Below, in pieces: positions 42,918 to 52,553 of a DNA stretch of 64,000 nt. Under the pieces are notes generated by a model. That model searched no databases. It saw nothing but the letters and a program-made list of their open reading frames with translations, and was not told where the DNA came from. The number at the start of each line of letters is the position of its first letter. Position 1 is the stretch's first letter. The position numbers were made by a program, and so were the translations under genes. Source of the DNA: HdN1 sp964473645 (GTDB lineage Bacteria > Pseudomonadota > Gammaproteobacteria > Pseudomonadales > Ketobacteraceae); the NCBI GenBank assembly GCA_964473645.1, contig CAYYPW010000004.1, forward strand, positions 62,001 through 126,000, given 5' to 3'.

Positions 42918-44318
42918 ATGCGCCCTCACCTGATGCTGGATTTCAATCCCATGAGTATTGTGCAGCAGGAGCTGTCACCACAATGGGTGCGGTTGATGGG
43001 GTATGGCTTTGGTTTGCTGATGTTCAGCCTTGCCATTTCACGCGATTTTTTTCCGGTTTCACTCTGGTGGACGCTGGGCGTTGCAGCGGTATACCCGCTC
43101 GCAAGCTACGCAGGAACACGTTATTTTCGCGAGCGCTACCCAGAGCGCACCATGGCGCTGCTGATCATGGGCGATTCCGCCATGGCCGGCGGTTCGTTCG
43201 TCATGATGAAATTCAACCCGTTCTGCTGCCTGCTACTGTTTTTGATTGTCAGTACCGCTACCATGGCGCTGAGCGGCGTGCGCGGTTGGTTGCTGACACT
43301 TTCCGCGATGCTGGTGGGGTTGATCGGTTCGTTAATCATCTTTGGGGTGCCCACCCCGTTGCTTGAAATGCCTGATGCGCTCACCACGACCGTGTTGGGG
43401 ATTGCCTGTACCGTCATTGTCACCTTGCTTGGCTTTTTCTCACACCGTCAAGCGCAGCGTTTGATGGATGCACAAAACGAACTGCAAAATCGCCAAAACG
43501 AATCCATCACTCTCTCGCGCAAGCTGACCAAATATCTTCCGCCGCAAGTGTGGGGATCGATATTTTCCGGTCAGACCGACGTAAAACTGCAAACGCAGCG
43601 CAAACAGTTATCGGTGTTTTTTTCAGATATCAAAGGTTTTACCGAAATCACCGAAGAGCTGCAACCTGAAGCTTTGACCGAACTACTCAACAGCTACTTT
43701 ACCGAGATGTCGAAAATCGCCCTCAAATATGGCGGTACCATCGACAAATTTATCGGTGACGCCATTCTTATATTTTTTGGCGACCCCAATTCGCGTGGCC
43801 TTAAACAAGACGCGATTGCCTGTGTCTCCATGGCCATTGAAATGCGCAAGCGCATGAAAGCACTTAAGCAGATTTGGGTTAAACAAGGCGTGACCAAACC
43901 TTTGCAAGTGCGTATCGGGATTAACTCAGGCTACTGCACAGTGGGTAATTTCGGCGCAGAAACCCGTATGGATTACACCATCGTCGGCAAAGAGGTCAAC
44001 CTTGCCAGTCGTCTCGAATCCTTGGCCCAGCCGGGTGAAATCCTTATCGCCGAACCCACTTACAACCTGATACGTGACGTGGTGCTATGTCGTGATCGTG
44101 GTGAAATCAGCGTAAAAGGCTTCAGCAAGCCGGTGCTGATTTATGAAGTGGTGGATATGCGTCGCGATTTGGGCGCCACCCAAAGCTACATGGAATTCGA
44201 AACCGAAGGTTTTTCGATGTATCTGGACATCGACAAAATCCGCAACTACGACAAAGACAAAGTGGTCGCCACGCTGGAAGCCGCCGCCAAACGGGTCAAA
44301 GAAAAACTGATCGTTTAA
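42918..44318 (+). CDS. cyaB: class III adenylate cyclase with MASE2-type membrane domain (CyaB-like)
   Basis: A 466-aa membrane cyclase. Residues 20-190 hold six TM helices of MASE2 type. A short coiled coil leads into the cyclase domain (about 225-420). The metal-binding Asp residues are in FFSDIKGFTEITEEL and GDAILIFFGDPN. The substrate and transition-state region is MDYTIVGKEVNLASRLES. Length and layout match Pseudomonas aeruginosa CyaB, which makes cAMP for Vfr. The ribosome site is weak for ATG 42918; ATG 42933 or 42951 may be used instead. Confidence 0.9.
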   Translation: MRPHLMLDFNPMSIVQQELSPQWVRLMGYGFGLLMFSLAISRDFFPVSLWWTLGVAAVYPLASYAGTRYFRERYPERTMALLIMGDSAMAGGSFVMMKFNPFCCLLLFLIVSTATMALSGVRGWLLTLSAMLVGLIGSLIIFGVPTPLLEMPDALTTTVLGIACTVIVTLLGFFSHRQAQRLMDAQNELQNRQNESITLSRKLTKYLPPQVWGSIFSGQTDVKLQTQRKQLSVFFSDIKGFTEITEELQPEALTELLNSYFTEMSKIALKYGGTIDKFIGDAILIFFGDPNSRGLKQDAIACVSMAIEMRKRMKALKQIWVKQGVTKPLQVRIGINSGYCTVGNFGAETRMDYTIVGKEVNLASRLESLAQPGEILIAEPTYNLIRDVVLCRDRGEISVKGFSKPVLIYEVVDMRRDLGATQSYMEFETEGFSMYLDIDKIRNYDKDKVVATLEAAAKRVKEKLIV

Positions 44319-44320
44319 CT

Positions 44321-44387
44321 TCTGCGAAAAACCATCTCTGCAAAAAAACCATCTCTGCAGAAAAGCTATCTCTGCAAAAACTGCTTA
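44321..44387. repeat. tandem array, 16-17 bp period, between cyaB and kup
   Basis: TCTGC-headed units start at 44321, 44337, 44354 and 44371, spacings 16, 17 and 17. The strongest share TCTGCAAAAA and CCATC. It lies directly after the cyaB stop codon and before the convergent kup stop, so here the array is in 3' sequence. Confidence 0.8.
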
Positions 44388-44412
44388 CCCGATAGCACGC
44401 CGGGCAAGCACG

Positions 44413-46311
44413 TCACAACTCCACTTGCGCCCCTAGCTCCACTACCCGGTTGGTAGGTAACTGAAAGAAATCCGTCGCCGACGCTGCATTTCTGGACATC
44501 GCCACAAACAGCTTTTCCCGCCAAATCGCCATGCCAGGTTTGGCGCTGGCAATGAGCGTCTCGCGGGACAAGAAGAAACTGGTCTCCATCATTTCAAAGT
44601 GCAAGCCTTTGGATGCACACAGTGAAAGCAATGCAGGCACATTGGGCTGTTCCTTGAAGCCATAGTATCCCGTGATCAAATAGAAATTATTGGCTTTGGT
44701 TTCAACTTCGACGCGTTCATCGTCATTCACAAACGGCACGTCCCGTGTGATCAAGGTCAGTAACACAATGCGCTCATGAATGACTTTATTGTGTTTGATG
44801 TTATGAAGCATCGCATGCGGAACGTTACGATGATTAGCCACCATAAACACGGCTGTTCCGGGCACCGTCGTCAATCCACTTACACCATCCTGCATGGAGG
44901 AAATAAACAGCTCCAAGGGTAAGGTTTCATCACGTAAACGATCAGACAAAATCAAACGGCCACGTTTCCAGGTGAACATCAAGGTGAAGGCAACCACCCC
45001 CATCAGCAACGGAAACCAGCCTCCCTGCATGATTTTCAACGACGTGGCACTGAAGAACACAAAATCGAGCGCCAAAAATGGTAAGGCGCACAATAACGCC
45101 AAGGCGGGGTGCCACCCCCACAAGCGCCAGGCTACCACCATGGCCAGCAAGGTATCGCATATCATGGTCATCGTCACCGCGATACCATACGCTGAAGCAA
45201 GATTACTCGACGATTTGAATGCCAACACCAGCAATACAATGGCGACATACAACGTCCAGTTAAGTGAGGGAATATAAATCTGCCCAATCTCGCGACTCGA
45301 CGTATGTTGAATATGAATCCGCGGCAAATAACCTAACTGTACGGCCTGGCGCGCGATCGAAAAAACTCCCGAGATCACGGCTTGCGAGGCAATCACGGTC
45401 GCCAACGTCGAGAGCGCAATCATGGGGAACAGAAGATATTTCGGTACCAAATGAAAGAACGGACTCTCAACGGCGGTCGGGTCATGCAATAACGTGGCGC
45501 CTTGGCCGCAGTAGTTCAAAAACAGCCCGGGCAGCACCACCACAAACCAGGTAATACGAATGGGGCGGCGCCCAAAATGGCCCATGTCAGCATACAAGGC
45601 TTCACCGCCTGTCACGGTCAGCACCACTGCCCCCATGGTAACAAACGCAACGCTCTTGTGCGCAAGCACAAACGCTATGGCATACCCTGGGTTGATGGCC
45701 GCCAACACCTCCGGGTATTCCACGACTTTTACCAGTCCGAGCAATCCCAGCGAGGAGAACCACACCAGCATGACCGGCCCAAAAAACCGCCCGACCTTCC
45801 CTGTCCCGCTGCGCTGAATAGCAAACAACACGGTTAATACCGCAATGGTGATGGGCAAAATAAAGGGATCAAACACCGGGGTGGCAAGACTTAAACCTTC
45901 AACGGCAGACAATACTGAAATCGCTGGCGTAATAATGCCATCACCAAAAAACAGCGCCGCTCCGAAAATACCGACACAAATCAGAAAAAGGCGTCGATGC
46001 GATGCTTGCGTTTCAGTTCGCAATGTCAACGCCAGCAGGGCCATGATGCCGCCCTCGCCGTTATTGTCTGCGCGCATGATAAACGCAATATATTTGAGCG
46101 AGACAATAATGGTGAGCGACCAGAAGATCAGCGACAGAATGCCCAACACGTTTTCCACCGAAGGGGTTAAACCGTGACTGGCATGAAAGCATTCTTTTAG
46201 TGCATAAAGCGGGCTGGTGCCAATATCGCCAAACACAACGCCCAATGCGCCTAATGCGAGTAACGCAGTTCGTCGATGGGCAGACGGGGTATTTACACTA
46301 GTTTGCGACAT
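44413..46311 (-). CDS. kup: Kup family potassium uptake transporter
   Basis: A 632-aa K+/H+ symporter: LGALGVVFGDIGTSPLYALKECF, then RADNNGEGGIMALLAL, VFFGDGIITPAISVLSAVEG-type and GGEALYADMGHFG motifs, 12 TM helices and a C-terminal cytoplasmic domain of about 170 residues. Length is normal for Kup/Trk-D. ATG 46311 begins the conserved Ser/Thr-rich N-terminus. Confidence 0.95.
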   Translation of the reverse strand: MSQTSVNTPSAHRRTALLALGALGVVFGDIGTSPLYALKECFHASHGLTPSVENVLGILSLIFWSLTIIVSLKYIAFIMRADNNGEGGIMALLALTLRTETQASHRRLFLICVGIFGAALFFGDGIITPAISVLSAVEGLSLATPVFDPFILPITIAVLTVLFAIQRSGTGKVGRFFGPVMLVWFSSLGLLGLVKVVEYPEVLAAINPGYAIAFVLAHKSVAFVTMGAVVLTVTGGEALYADMGHFGRRPIRITWFVVVLPGLFLNYCGQGATLLHDPTAVESPFFHLVPKYLLFPMIALSTLATVIASQAVISGVFSIARQAVQLGYLPRIHIQHTSSREIGQIYIPSLNWTLYVAIVLLVLAFKSSSNLASAYGIAVTMTMICDTLLAMVVAWRLWGWHPALALLCALPFLALDFVFFSATSLKIMQGGWFPLLMGVVAFTLMFTWKRGRLILSDRLRDETLPLELFISSMQDGVSGLTTVPGTAVFMVANHRNVPHAMLHNIKHNKVIHERIVLLTLITRDVPFVNDDERVEVETKANNFYLITGYYGFKEQPNVPALLSLCASKGLHFEMMETSFFLSRETLIASAKPGMAIWREKLFVAMSRNAASATDFFQLPTNRVVELGAQVEL

Positions 46312-46387
46312 GGTGCTCTCCTTGGTCCGGCGATGATACGCCGATGGATAGCAGTTAAACAGATGGGGGAATGATCAAAGTATTGGC

Positions 46388-46437
46388 ACCTGCCGTTTCA
46401 CATGCGCCAACGATGTAGCACATGTGAAACGGCAGGT
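46388..46437. repeat. perfect 17-bp inverted repeat between kup and an RND gene
   Basis: ACCTGCCGTTTCACATG (46388-46404) is repeated inverted at 46421-46437 around a 16-nt spacer. There is no T-run. It lies between the RND stop codon and the kup start on the minus strand, and could be a 3' stabilising stem for the RND transcript or an operator for kup. Confidence 0.75.
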
Positions 46438-46472
46438 AAGAGAGGCCCGTTACAAAAACGAATCGAGAAGCA

Positions 46473-48848
46473 TCAGGCAGATTGCACAGGCTTGGGGGTA
46501 GCCACTGTGCCTGGACGCCGCGAAATTTTGACTTTCACCAGCAGATCCGCCATTGCCGGCAGCAGCCACATGGCACCAACCATGTTCCATACAAACATGA
46601 AGGTCAGCAATATGCCCATGTCCGCCTGGAACTTGATATCAGAGAAGATCCAGGTGCCCACCCCTACCGCCAGCGAGACAGCCGTAAAGGTAACCGCCTT
46701 GCCGGTTACGCATAAGGTATTGAAATAGGCCTCTTCCAGCGTTTGCCCTTGCGCAAGAAACTCCTGCATCTTTGAATAGATGTAGATGCCATAGTCCACG
46801 CCGATACCAACGCCCAGGGCAATCACGGGTAGTGTGCCTACCTTCAACCCCATGCCAAGCAACGTCATCAGGGCTTCACAGAGTATCGAGGTCAACACGA
46901 GCGGAGTGATAACACAGATAACGGCCGCGATGGAAAACCGGAAGGTCACCCAGCACATGAACACCACAATGGCGTACACAAACCACATCATGGTGCTGGC
47001 TGCACGCTCTACCGTCTGGTTGGTGGCCGCCTCAACCCCCGCGTTACCCGATGCCAGTACAAATTTGGCCACCTCAGGGTTGTCGTTATCCTTGGCAAAA
47101 TCCTCCACCGCCTGCGTGACCCGTTTGAGCGTCTCTGCCTTATGATCGTTGAGGAACACAATCATGGGTACCAGACTGCAAGACGTATTCATAAAGCCTG
47201 CAGGTATCGTTTGCACCGAGTTGCTGAGTATTTCCTGTACTTTCGACAATTCCTGCCATTTCAGACTGCCCTCGTTGTAGCCCGTTAAAACACGTTTGGA
47301 CACGGTAACCAACGAGATGGCCGACTGCACGCCCTTCACATTCTCGATGTACCACATAAAGCGATCCATCACTTCGAGCGCGGCATAGGAGGTGCATTTT
47401 TCAGGAGGGGTTTCGACCATCACCACCAACACATCGGCGCTGATCGAATAATTGGAATTCACGAATTTATCGTCCAGATTGTAGCGTGAATCCGGACGCA
47501 GCTCAGGAGCGCCGGGATCAAGGTCACCGGTTTTCAAGCCTTTTGATACATAAAACGCGCTAACGCCCAACACCGCAGCAACAAATATCGAAATGGCCGC
47601 TATCGATGGTTTGGCAAATTTTGACAGGGTTCTCCAAGCCACTTGGGGCTTTTCGCGCTTTCTATGCACTTGCGCAATAGCAGCTTTACTCACACCGGTG
47701 TAACTGAACAGCACTTTAACCAGTATCAGGTTGGTGAAGGTCACAACCATGGTGCCTGCGCCCGCGGCAATGGCCAGCTCCTTGATGACTCGAATATCAA
47801 TAATGTAAAGCGTATAGAAACCAATGGCATCGCAAATCAATGCCGATGCACCGGCAGCAAACAACGATCGAAACACCAATCGGGCAGCCAGCAAATTGTC
47901 GTGCCCATCCGCTTTCGCCACAGCAAAACTTTGCACGATCTGCACGCTATGACTCACCGCTATCGCAAAGATGAGAAACGGCACCAGCATCGAATAGGGG
48001 TCGAGGCCATAGCCCAGTAACGTGATGATTCCCAACTGCCACACCACCGCCGTGACGGAGGTCAGTATAACGACCAGGGTGCTGCGCAAGCAGCGTGAAT
48101 CAACCCACAAAAAGACAAAGGTAATGGCAACGCCGATCACAAAGAACATGGCGACTTCTATCGCGCCATCCATCATGTCGCCGATTTTCTTGCCGAACCC
48201 TACAATATGAATTTTGACTTTGTCGCTTTCGAACTTCTTGCGAATATGATCTTCGAGGTCGTGCGAAAGTTTACGGTAATCGTGTTTCTCGCCCTTGCTT
48301 GCATCTACATACAGCAGCGGAACATAGACAATGGCCGATTTGAAATCGTCCCCCACCAGACGCCCCACCTGTCCCGAGCGCAACACATTGGATTGTACCT
48401 GAGCCAGAGATTCCTTGGACCCATCATATTCAGGCGGAACCACCTCCCCACCGATAAACCCCTCTTCGGTCACCTCGACCCAACGCACATTCGAGGTCCA
48501 CAAGGATTGGATTTTGGATTTGTCCACACCTTCAAGGTAGAAAGCTTCATCGGTTACCTTACGGAGGACTTCCAGATACTCTTTGTTAAATATGTCGCCA
48601 TCAACGCTTTCAACGGCGATACGCAGGTCGTTGCCAAGGCTTAGCTCTTCTTTGTGTTTAAACCAATTCTGGATGTATTCGTGCTTCATGGGCACCATTT
48701 TTTCCAGACTGCTATCCATCTTGAGGTGGGCCGCGAAATACCCGAACACCACGGTACAAACCACAAAGGCTATTACGTAAAGTGCACGGTTGTTAAAGAC
48801 AGTGTTTTCACACCAGCGCACAAATCGACTGTTTTCGATTTCAATCAT
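46473..48848 (-). CDS. RND/MMPL superfamily transporter, copy 1
   Basis: A 791-aa protein with two halves, each of one TM helix, a large periplasmic loop and five TM helices. The first half has DSSLEKMVPMKHEYIQNW in its loop and GYGLDPYSMLVPFLIFAIAVSHSVQIV in the membrane. The second has LPVIALGVGIGVDYGIYIYSKM. These are the membrane motifs of MMPL-type RND exporters, which move lipids or hydrophobic compounds. No adaptor or outer-membrane partner is adjacent. A second member of the superfamily is at 52550. Confidence 0.88.
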   Translation of the reverse strand: MIEIENSRFVRWCENTVFNNRALYVIAFVVCTVVFGYFAAHLKMDSSLEKMVPMKHEYIQNWFKHKEELSLGNDLRIAVESVDGDIFNKEYLEVLRKVTDEAFYLEGVDKSKIQSLWTSNVRWVEVTEEGFIGGEVVPPEYDGSKESLAQVQSNVLRSGQVGRLVGDDFKSAIVYVPLLYVDASKGEKHDYRKLSHDLEDHIRKKFESDKVKIHIVGFGKKIGDMMDGAIEVAMFFVIGVAITFVFLWVDSRCLRSTLVVILTSVTAVVWQLGIITLLGYGLDPYSMLVPFLIFAIAVSHSVQIVQSFAVAKADGHDNLLAARLVFRSLFAAGASALICDAIGFYTLYIIDIRVIKELAIAAGAGTMVVTFTNLILVKVLFSYTGVSKAAIAQVHRKREKPQVAWRTLSKFAKPSIAAISIFVAAVLGVSAFYVSKGLKTGDLDPGAPELRPDSRYNLDDKFVNSNYSISADVLVVMVETPPEKCTSYAALEVMDRFMWYIENVKGVQSAISLVTVSKRVLTGYNEGSLKWQELSKVQEILSNSVQTIPAGFMNTSCSLVPMIVFLNDHKAETLKRVTQAVEDFAKDNDNPEVAKFVLASGNAGVEAATNQTVERAASTMMWFVYAIVVFMCWVTFRFSIAAVICVITPLVLTSILCEALMTLLGMGLKVGTLPVIALGVGIGVDYGIYIYSKMQEFLAQGQTLEEAYFNTLCVTGKAVTFTAVSLAVGVGTWIFSDIKFQADMGILLTFMFVWNMVGAMWLLPAMADLLVKVKISRRPGTVATPKPVQSA

Positions 48849-49037
48849 GTTGGATGCCCTTGACCCGAAGTAGCAGCAATAAGAGATGGGATCTACCCGC
48901 CCTCCTAATATAGTTCAGAAATGGCAAGGATCTAGCCTGACTGCGAATTATTCAGATCATCGGAGCGCATCCGAGTAGTAAGTAACCCTCGGATTTAGGG
49001 GCAAGCCGGGATAACGATGGGAGATGATACGTCGCGT

Positions 49038-49883
49038 TTACTGCCTTACCAGACGAAGGTTTGTACTGCCAAGCAGCAGCGGCTCAGAAGCAAAGTTGCT
49101 GCGCAGGGGGTTGATATCGATGCCCCCACGACGGGTATAACGCGCATAGACAGTGAGCGCCCGTGGCTGGCATCGCGTTTGAATATCTTGAAAGATGCGC
49201 TCGACACATTGCTCATGAAAATCGTTGTGCTCTCGATAAGACACCAAATAAGCCAACAGCGCCCGCTTGAGTAACGGCTGGCCTCGATACCGAATAATCA
49301 CGGTTGCCCAATCCGGTTGGCCTGTCACCGGGCAATTGGAGCGTAACAGATGGGAGTGCAACGTTTCTTCGACATCCGCGCCAGCCTCGATTGCGAGTAA
49401 CTCAGGTGCCACATCGAATACCGGGTCTTGCAATATCTCATCATCAATGCAATCTCCAGGCGCTGTTTGCAAGGCGAAGCGTGACACTTCGCTCCCCGTT
49501 AACGATTCGAGGTGCACAGCCACCTGTGACGCCGTGAGGGTACCAAGATCCTTCTCAATCTGTTGCGCCACCTCGCCCGGGCTGTCAAAGCGCTCGTTAT
49601 TGTACGAACCCAGATACAGCTTTAGCGATTTTGACTCGACGATGCAGGCACTCTCGCAAGGGACACGCAATTCCAACAAGGCCACCACCGGTTTGCCGAG
49701 CGCATCCAGCCAGGACACCTCATAGGCATTCCAGATATCAACACCGGTGAAGGGCAATGTCTGACCCACGATACCGATCTGCGCCCTGCCCGCCTGACGC
49801 GGAATCGGGTGCAATACCGACGGATCGTAGTGTCGCGGGTACTCACTGCGTTCGCCCAGAGGGCCATGATCGACGATGCTCAT
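49038..49883 (-). CDS. queF: NADPH-dependent 7-cyano-7-deazaguanine reductase
   Basis: A 281-aa QueF of the long, two-domain form. The signature ESKSLKLYLGSYNNERF (residues 83-99) is intact. The nucleophile C184 and acid D191 lie in SNCPVTGQPDW, matching C190 and D197 of the E. coli enzyme. It reduces preQ0 to preQ1 for queuosine in tRNA. Its ATG overlaps the stop of the ABC permease gene as ATGA, so the three genes form an operon. No preQ1 riboswitch is expected in this position. Confidence 0.95.
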   Translation of the reverse strand: MSIVDHGPLGERSEYPRHYDPSVLHPIPRQAGRAQIGIVGQTLPFTGVDIWNAYEVSWLDALGKPVVALLELRVPCESACIVESKSLKLYLGSYNNERFDSPGEVAQQIEKDLGTLTASQVAVHLESLTGSEVSRFALQTAPGDCIDDEILQDPVFDVAPELLAIEAGADVEETLHSHLLRSNCPVTGQPDWATVIIRYRGQPLLKRALLAYLVSYREHNDFHEQCVERIFQDIQTRCQPRALTVYARYTRRGGIDINPLRSNFASEPLLLGSTNLRLVRQ

Positions 49884-50653
49884 TGGCGCAAGCCTTTGCC
49901 CGATTCAAGTAAATAATAAGCCCAGACGGTGAGCGCCACGATACACCCCAGCAGAATGGAGTAAGTAACGCTCAGGCTGACGTCACTGCTGCCCAGAATG
50001 CCGGCACGAAAACCATTCACCATATAAACAATGGGGTTGGCGAGAGATACCAGCTTCCAGAACGGTGGCAACAGGTGAATGGAATAAAACACTCCCCCTA
50101 GATACGTCAAGGGGGTGAGTACGAATGTCGGCACAATAGAAATATCATCAAACGTGCGCGCATATACTGCGTTAATGAAGCCTCCCAATGAAAACAAGGT
50201 CGCTGTCAGCAAAAGGATGGAAGCCGTCACAAAAATACTGTGTATGCCCAAATCCGCGAAAAATAAGGCAATGATGGTAACGATGGTGCCGACCGCAAGG
50301 CCCCGCGCAATGCCCCCCAATACAAAGCCCCCCAGCACGATATAGTTCGGCATGGGTGACACCAGCATTTCTTCAACGCTACGCTGAAATTTGGTACTGA
50401 AAAAAGATGACACAACATTGGCATAGGCATTGGTGATCACCATCATCATGATCAAGCCAGGCACGATAAACTCAACATATCGATGCCCATCCATTTCACC
50501 AATGCGATCGCCGATCAGATTGCCGAAAATTAAAAAATAGAGGGTCACCGTTATGGCGGCAGGCAAGAGGGTCTGCGGCCAGATCCGCACGAAGCGGCGT
50601 ATTTCTTTGACCAGGATAGTTTGCAGGGCAATGGTTTGTTGCTGAACATTCAT
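49880..50653 (-). CDS. ABC-2 type transporter permease (YadH-like)
   Basis: A 257-aa permease with six TM helices: VTLYFLIFGNLIGDRIG, YVEFIVPGLIMMMVITNAYANV and SFFSTKFQRSVEEMLVSPMP follow the YadH/NodJ type. ATG 50653 lies 11 nt after the ATPase stop and is preferred over an in-frame ATG at 50692. Together with the ATPase it forms an exporter of unknown substrate, with partner spacing as in yadGH. Confidence 0.9.
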   Translation of the reverse strand: MNVQQQTIALQTILVKEIRRFVRIWPQTLLPAAITVTLYFLIFGNLIGDRIGEMDGHRYVEFIVPGLIMMMVITNAYANVVSSFFSTKFQRSVEEMLVSPMPNYIVLGGFVLGGIARGLAVGTIVTIIALFFADLGIHSIFVTASILLLTATLFSLGGFINAVYARTFDDISIVPTFVLTPLTYLGGVFYSIHLLPPFWKLVSLANPIVYMVNGFRAGILGSSDVSLSVTYSILLGCIVALTVWAYYLLESGKGLRQ

Positions 50654-50663
50654 GAATGAGATC

Positions 50664-51602
50664 TCACGCTGAGGCGGTGGCAACATTGGCATGGGTGGCC
50701 AGCATGCTAACGAACATTTCTTCCAGGCGGTTGGCTTTGTTGCGCATACTGCGCACTTCGATGCCCAATTGAGATAGCTGGGTGAACACCTGGTTTAGCG
50801 GGCGCGATTTGCACATATCGATTTCGAGGGTAACGTCGTCGATCAGCCGCGTCGTGCATTGATCCAGTGTCGGCGCCACGGTGAGGGGCTGCGCCAGATC
50901 CAGAATAAAGGTTTCGCGGTCGAGCTTGGCCAGCAAGCCTTTCATCGAGTCAGACGCAATGATCATGCCTTTGTCGATAATGTTAATCGTGCGGCACAGT
51001 TGCTCGGCTTCTTCAAGATAATGGGTGGTGAGGATAATCGTCGTGCCCTGCTGGTTAAGCAGGTTGAGATACTCCCATAGGGAACGACGCAGTTCGATGT
51101 CGACACCAGCGGTAGGCTCGTCCAGAATCAACAAGCGTGGTTCATGTATCAGTGCCCGCGCGATCATCAAGCGGCGCTTCATCCCGCCGGACAGATTTCG
51201 GCTCGGTTGGTCGCGCTTATCCCACAACCCCAACGCCCGCATATATTTGTCGGCACGCTCGGCCGCGATCGCGCGAGACAGCCCGAAATAGCCTCCTTGG
51301 GTGCGCAGGATATCCCCCACTTTCTCGAACTGGCTGAAATTGAACTCCTGCGGCACGATCCCGACATGCTGTTTTGCAGCCGAAAAATCAGTATCTATAT
51401 TCAGGCCAAAAATTTCTACTGTGCCCGAGGATTTGCGCACGAGGGATGACAACACCCCAATGGTGGTTGATTTGCCGGCGCCGTTAGGACCGAGCAGCGC
51501 CATGAAATCACCTGCCTGCACATCAAATGAAATCCCCTTGAGTGCCTCAAGGCCATTGGCGTAACTTTTTTTCAGATCTCGCACGCGTAGTGCCAGCGTC
51601 AT
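50664..51602 (-). CDS. ABC transporter ATP-binding protein (YadG-like)
   Basis: A 312-aa ATPase. Walker A is LLGPNGAGKSTTIG, the signature is LSGGMKRRLMIARALIHEP and Walker B is LLILDEPTAGVD, followed by the switch His in ILTTHYLEEAE. A C-terminal regulatory part of about 80 residues is present. ATG 51602 has AGGA 8 nt upstream; in-frame sequence up to 51677 is not needed. It is the first gene of a three-gene operon ending with queF. Confidence 0.92.
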   Translation of the reverse strand: MTLALRVRDLKKSYANGLEALKGISFDVQAGDFMALLGPNGAGKSTTIGVLSSLVRKSSGTVEIFGLNIDTDFSAAKQHVGIVPQEFNFSQFEKVGDILRTQGGYFGLSRAIAAERADKYMRALGLWDKRDQPSRNLSGGMKRRLMIARALIHEPRLLILDEPTAGVDIELRRSLWEYLNLLNQQGTTIILTTHYLEEAEQLCRTINIIDKGMIIASDSMKGLLAKLDRETFILDLAQPLTVAPTLDQCTTRLIDDVTLEIDMCKSRPLNQVFTQLSQLGIEVRSMRNKANRLEEMFVSMLATHANVATASA

Positions 51603-51821
51603 TGTCAGAATCCTCGGGATGGGAAAGGCAGGCATTATACCCGACCACCACCTATTCTCCCGGCCCAGCCTGCGCAACGCATCGTTGCAAATAGCGTCTG
51701 TTTCAAAAAGCTACATAAATAGCCAGCCCATCGAGCCAAGGGGTATTGCCAGTCCCCCATGCCTCGCAGCAAAATGTGACGCTCCGTCACGATTCGACGC
51801 CACGATACATTTGCAGCCCCC

Positions 51822-52553
51822 ATGAATACCACAACCCGCAAGCAGCGCGAGTTTCTGGCCCGCGAACAGCTCTTTCTGAGCACCGCCCGCCGCATTGTGC
51901 GTGAAGAGGGGGTGCCTGCCCTGACCATGGAACGGGTGGCCGAGTATTGCGAGTATTCCAAAGGCACGCTGTATAAGCACTTCACCTGTCGCGAAGACAT
52001 GCTGCTGGCCTTGTGTGTGCACAGTTTATCTGCCATGAGCGGCATGTTCTCAGACGTGCTCACGCTGCCCGGTGGCTCGCGCGAAAAGGTCACCTTTCTG
52101 GTATTTGCTTACCAATTGTTTGCACGACATTTTCCTGAAGATTTCGAGTTGCTGGTAGAATCCCGCCACGTCGAAATCATGCAAAAGGCCACCCCAGAAC
52201 GCGCCGCCGAACGTGAACGCTTTGATCAATTACTGCGGGCGCTCATTGCTGCGCAAATTCAGCAAGCTATCACGCTTGGCGATCTCACACTCAAAGCGGG
52301 AATGACGGTCGATGAAGTCTGCTTTGGTGCCTGGGCGCAGAGTTTGGGTATTTTGCTGCTAAGCTCAAATCCACATGTCATGAAACATTTCGACCTGCCT
52401 GACGCCTCGTCTGTGCTGTTCAATCAAATCCAGCTGCTATTTGACGGGCTGAATTGGAAGCCCCTCAGCCACGAGCACGATTACTCCATCAGCCTGCACC
52501 AGGCAGAACAGTTTTTCTCACAATTCAATCAGCATCGGAGCCAACAAGAATGA
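51822..52553 (+). CDS. TetR/AcrR family transcriptional regulator
   Basis: A 243-aa repressor: the N-terminal HTH ALTMERVAEYCEYSKGTLYKHFTCREDML is typical and the C-terminal ligand domain is all-helical. Its stop overlaps the start of the RND-2 gene (ATGA), so it is the first gene of the operon TetR-RND-BtuF and most likely regulates it in response to a lipid-like or toxic substrate. Confidence 0.9.
   Translation: MNTTTRKQREFLAREQLFLSTARRIVREEGVPALTMERVAEYCEYSKGTLYKHFTCREDMLLALCVHSLSAMSGMFSDVLTLPGGSREKVTFLVFAYQLFARHFPEDFELLVESRHVEIMQKATPERAAERERFDQLLRALIAAQIQQAITLGDLTLKAGMTVDEVCFGAWAQSLGILLLSSNPHVMKHFDLPDASSVLFNQIQLLFDGLNWKPLSHEHDYSISLHQAEQFFSQFNQHRSQQE

Noticed and set aside
49884..50000. 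preQ1 riboswitch before queF
   Set aside because: queF starts inside the stop codon of the ABC permease gene, so there is no leader for a riboswitch.
52454..52549. Upstream extension of the RND-2 frame
   Set aside because: It lies inside the TetR gene in another frame. ATG 52550 has a ribosome site and the usual ATGA overlap.
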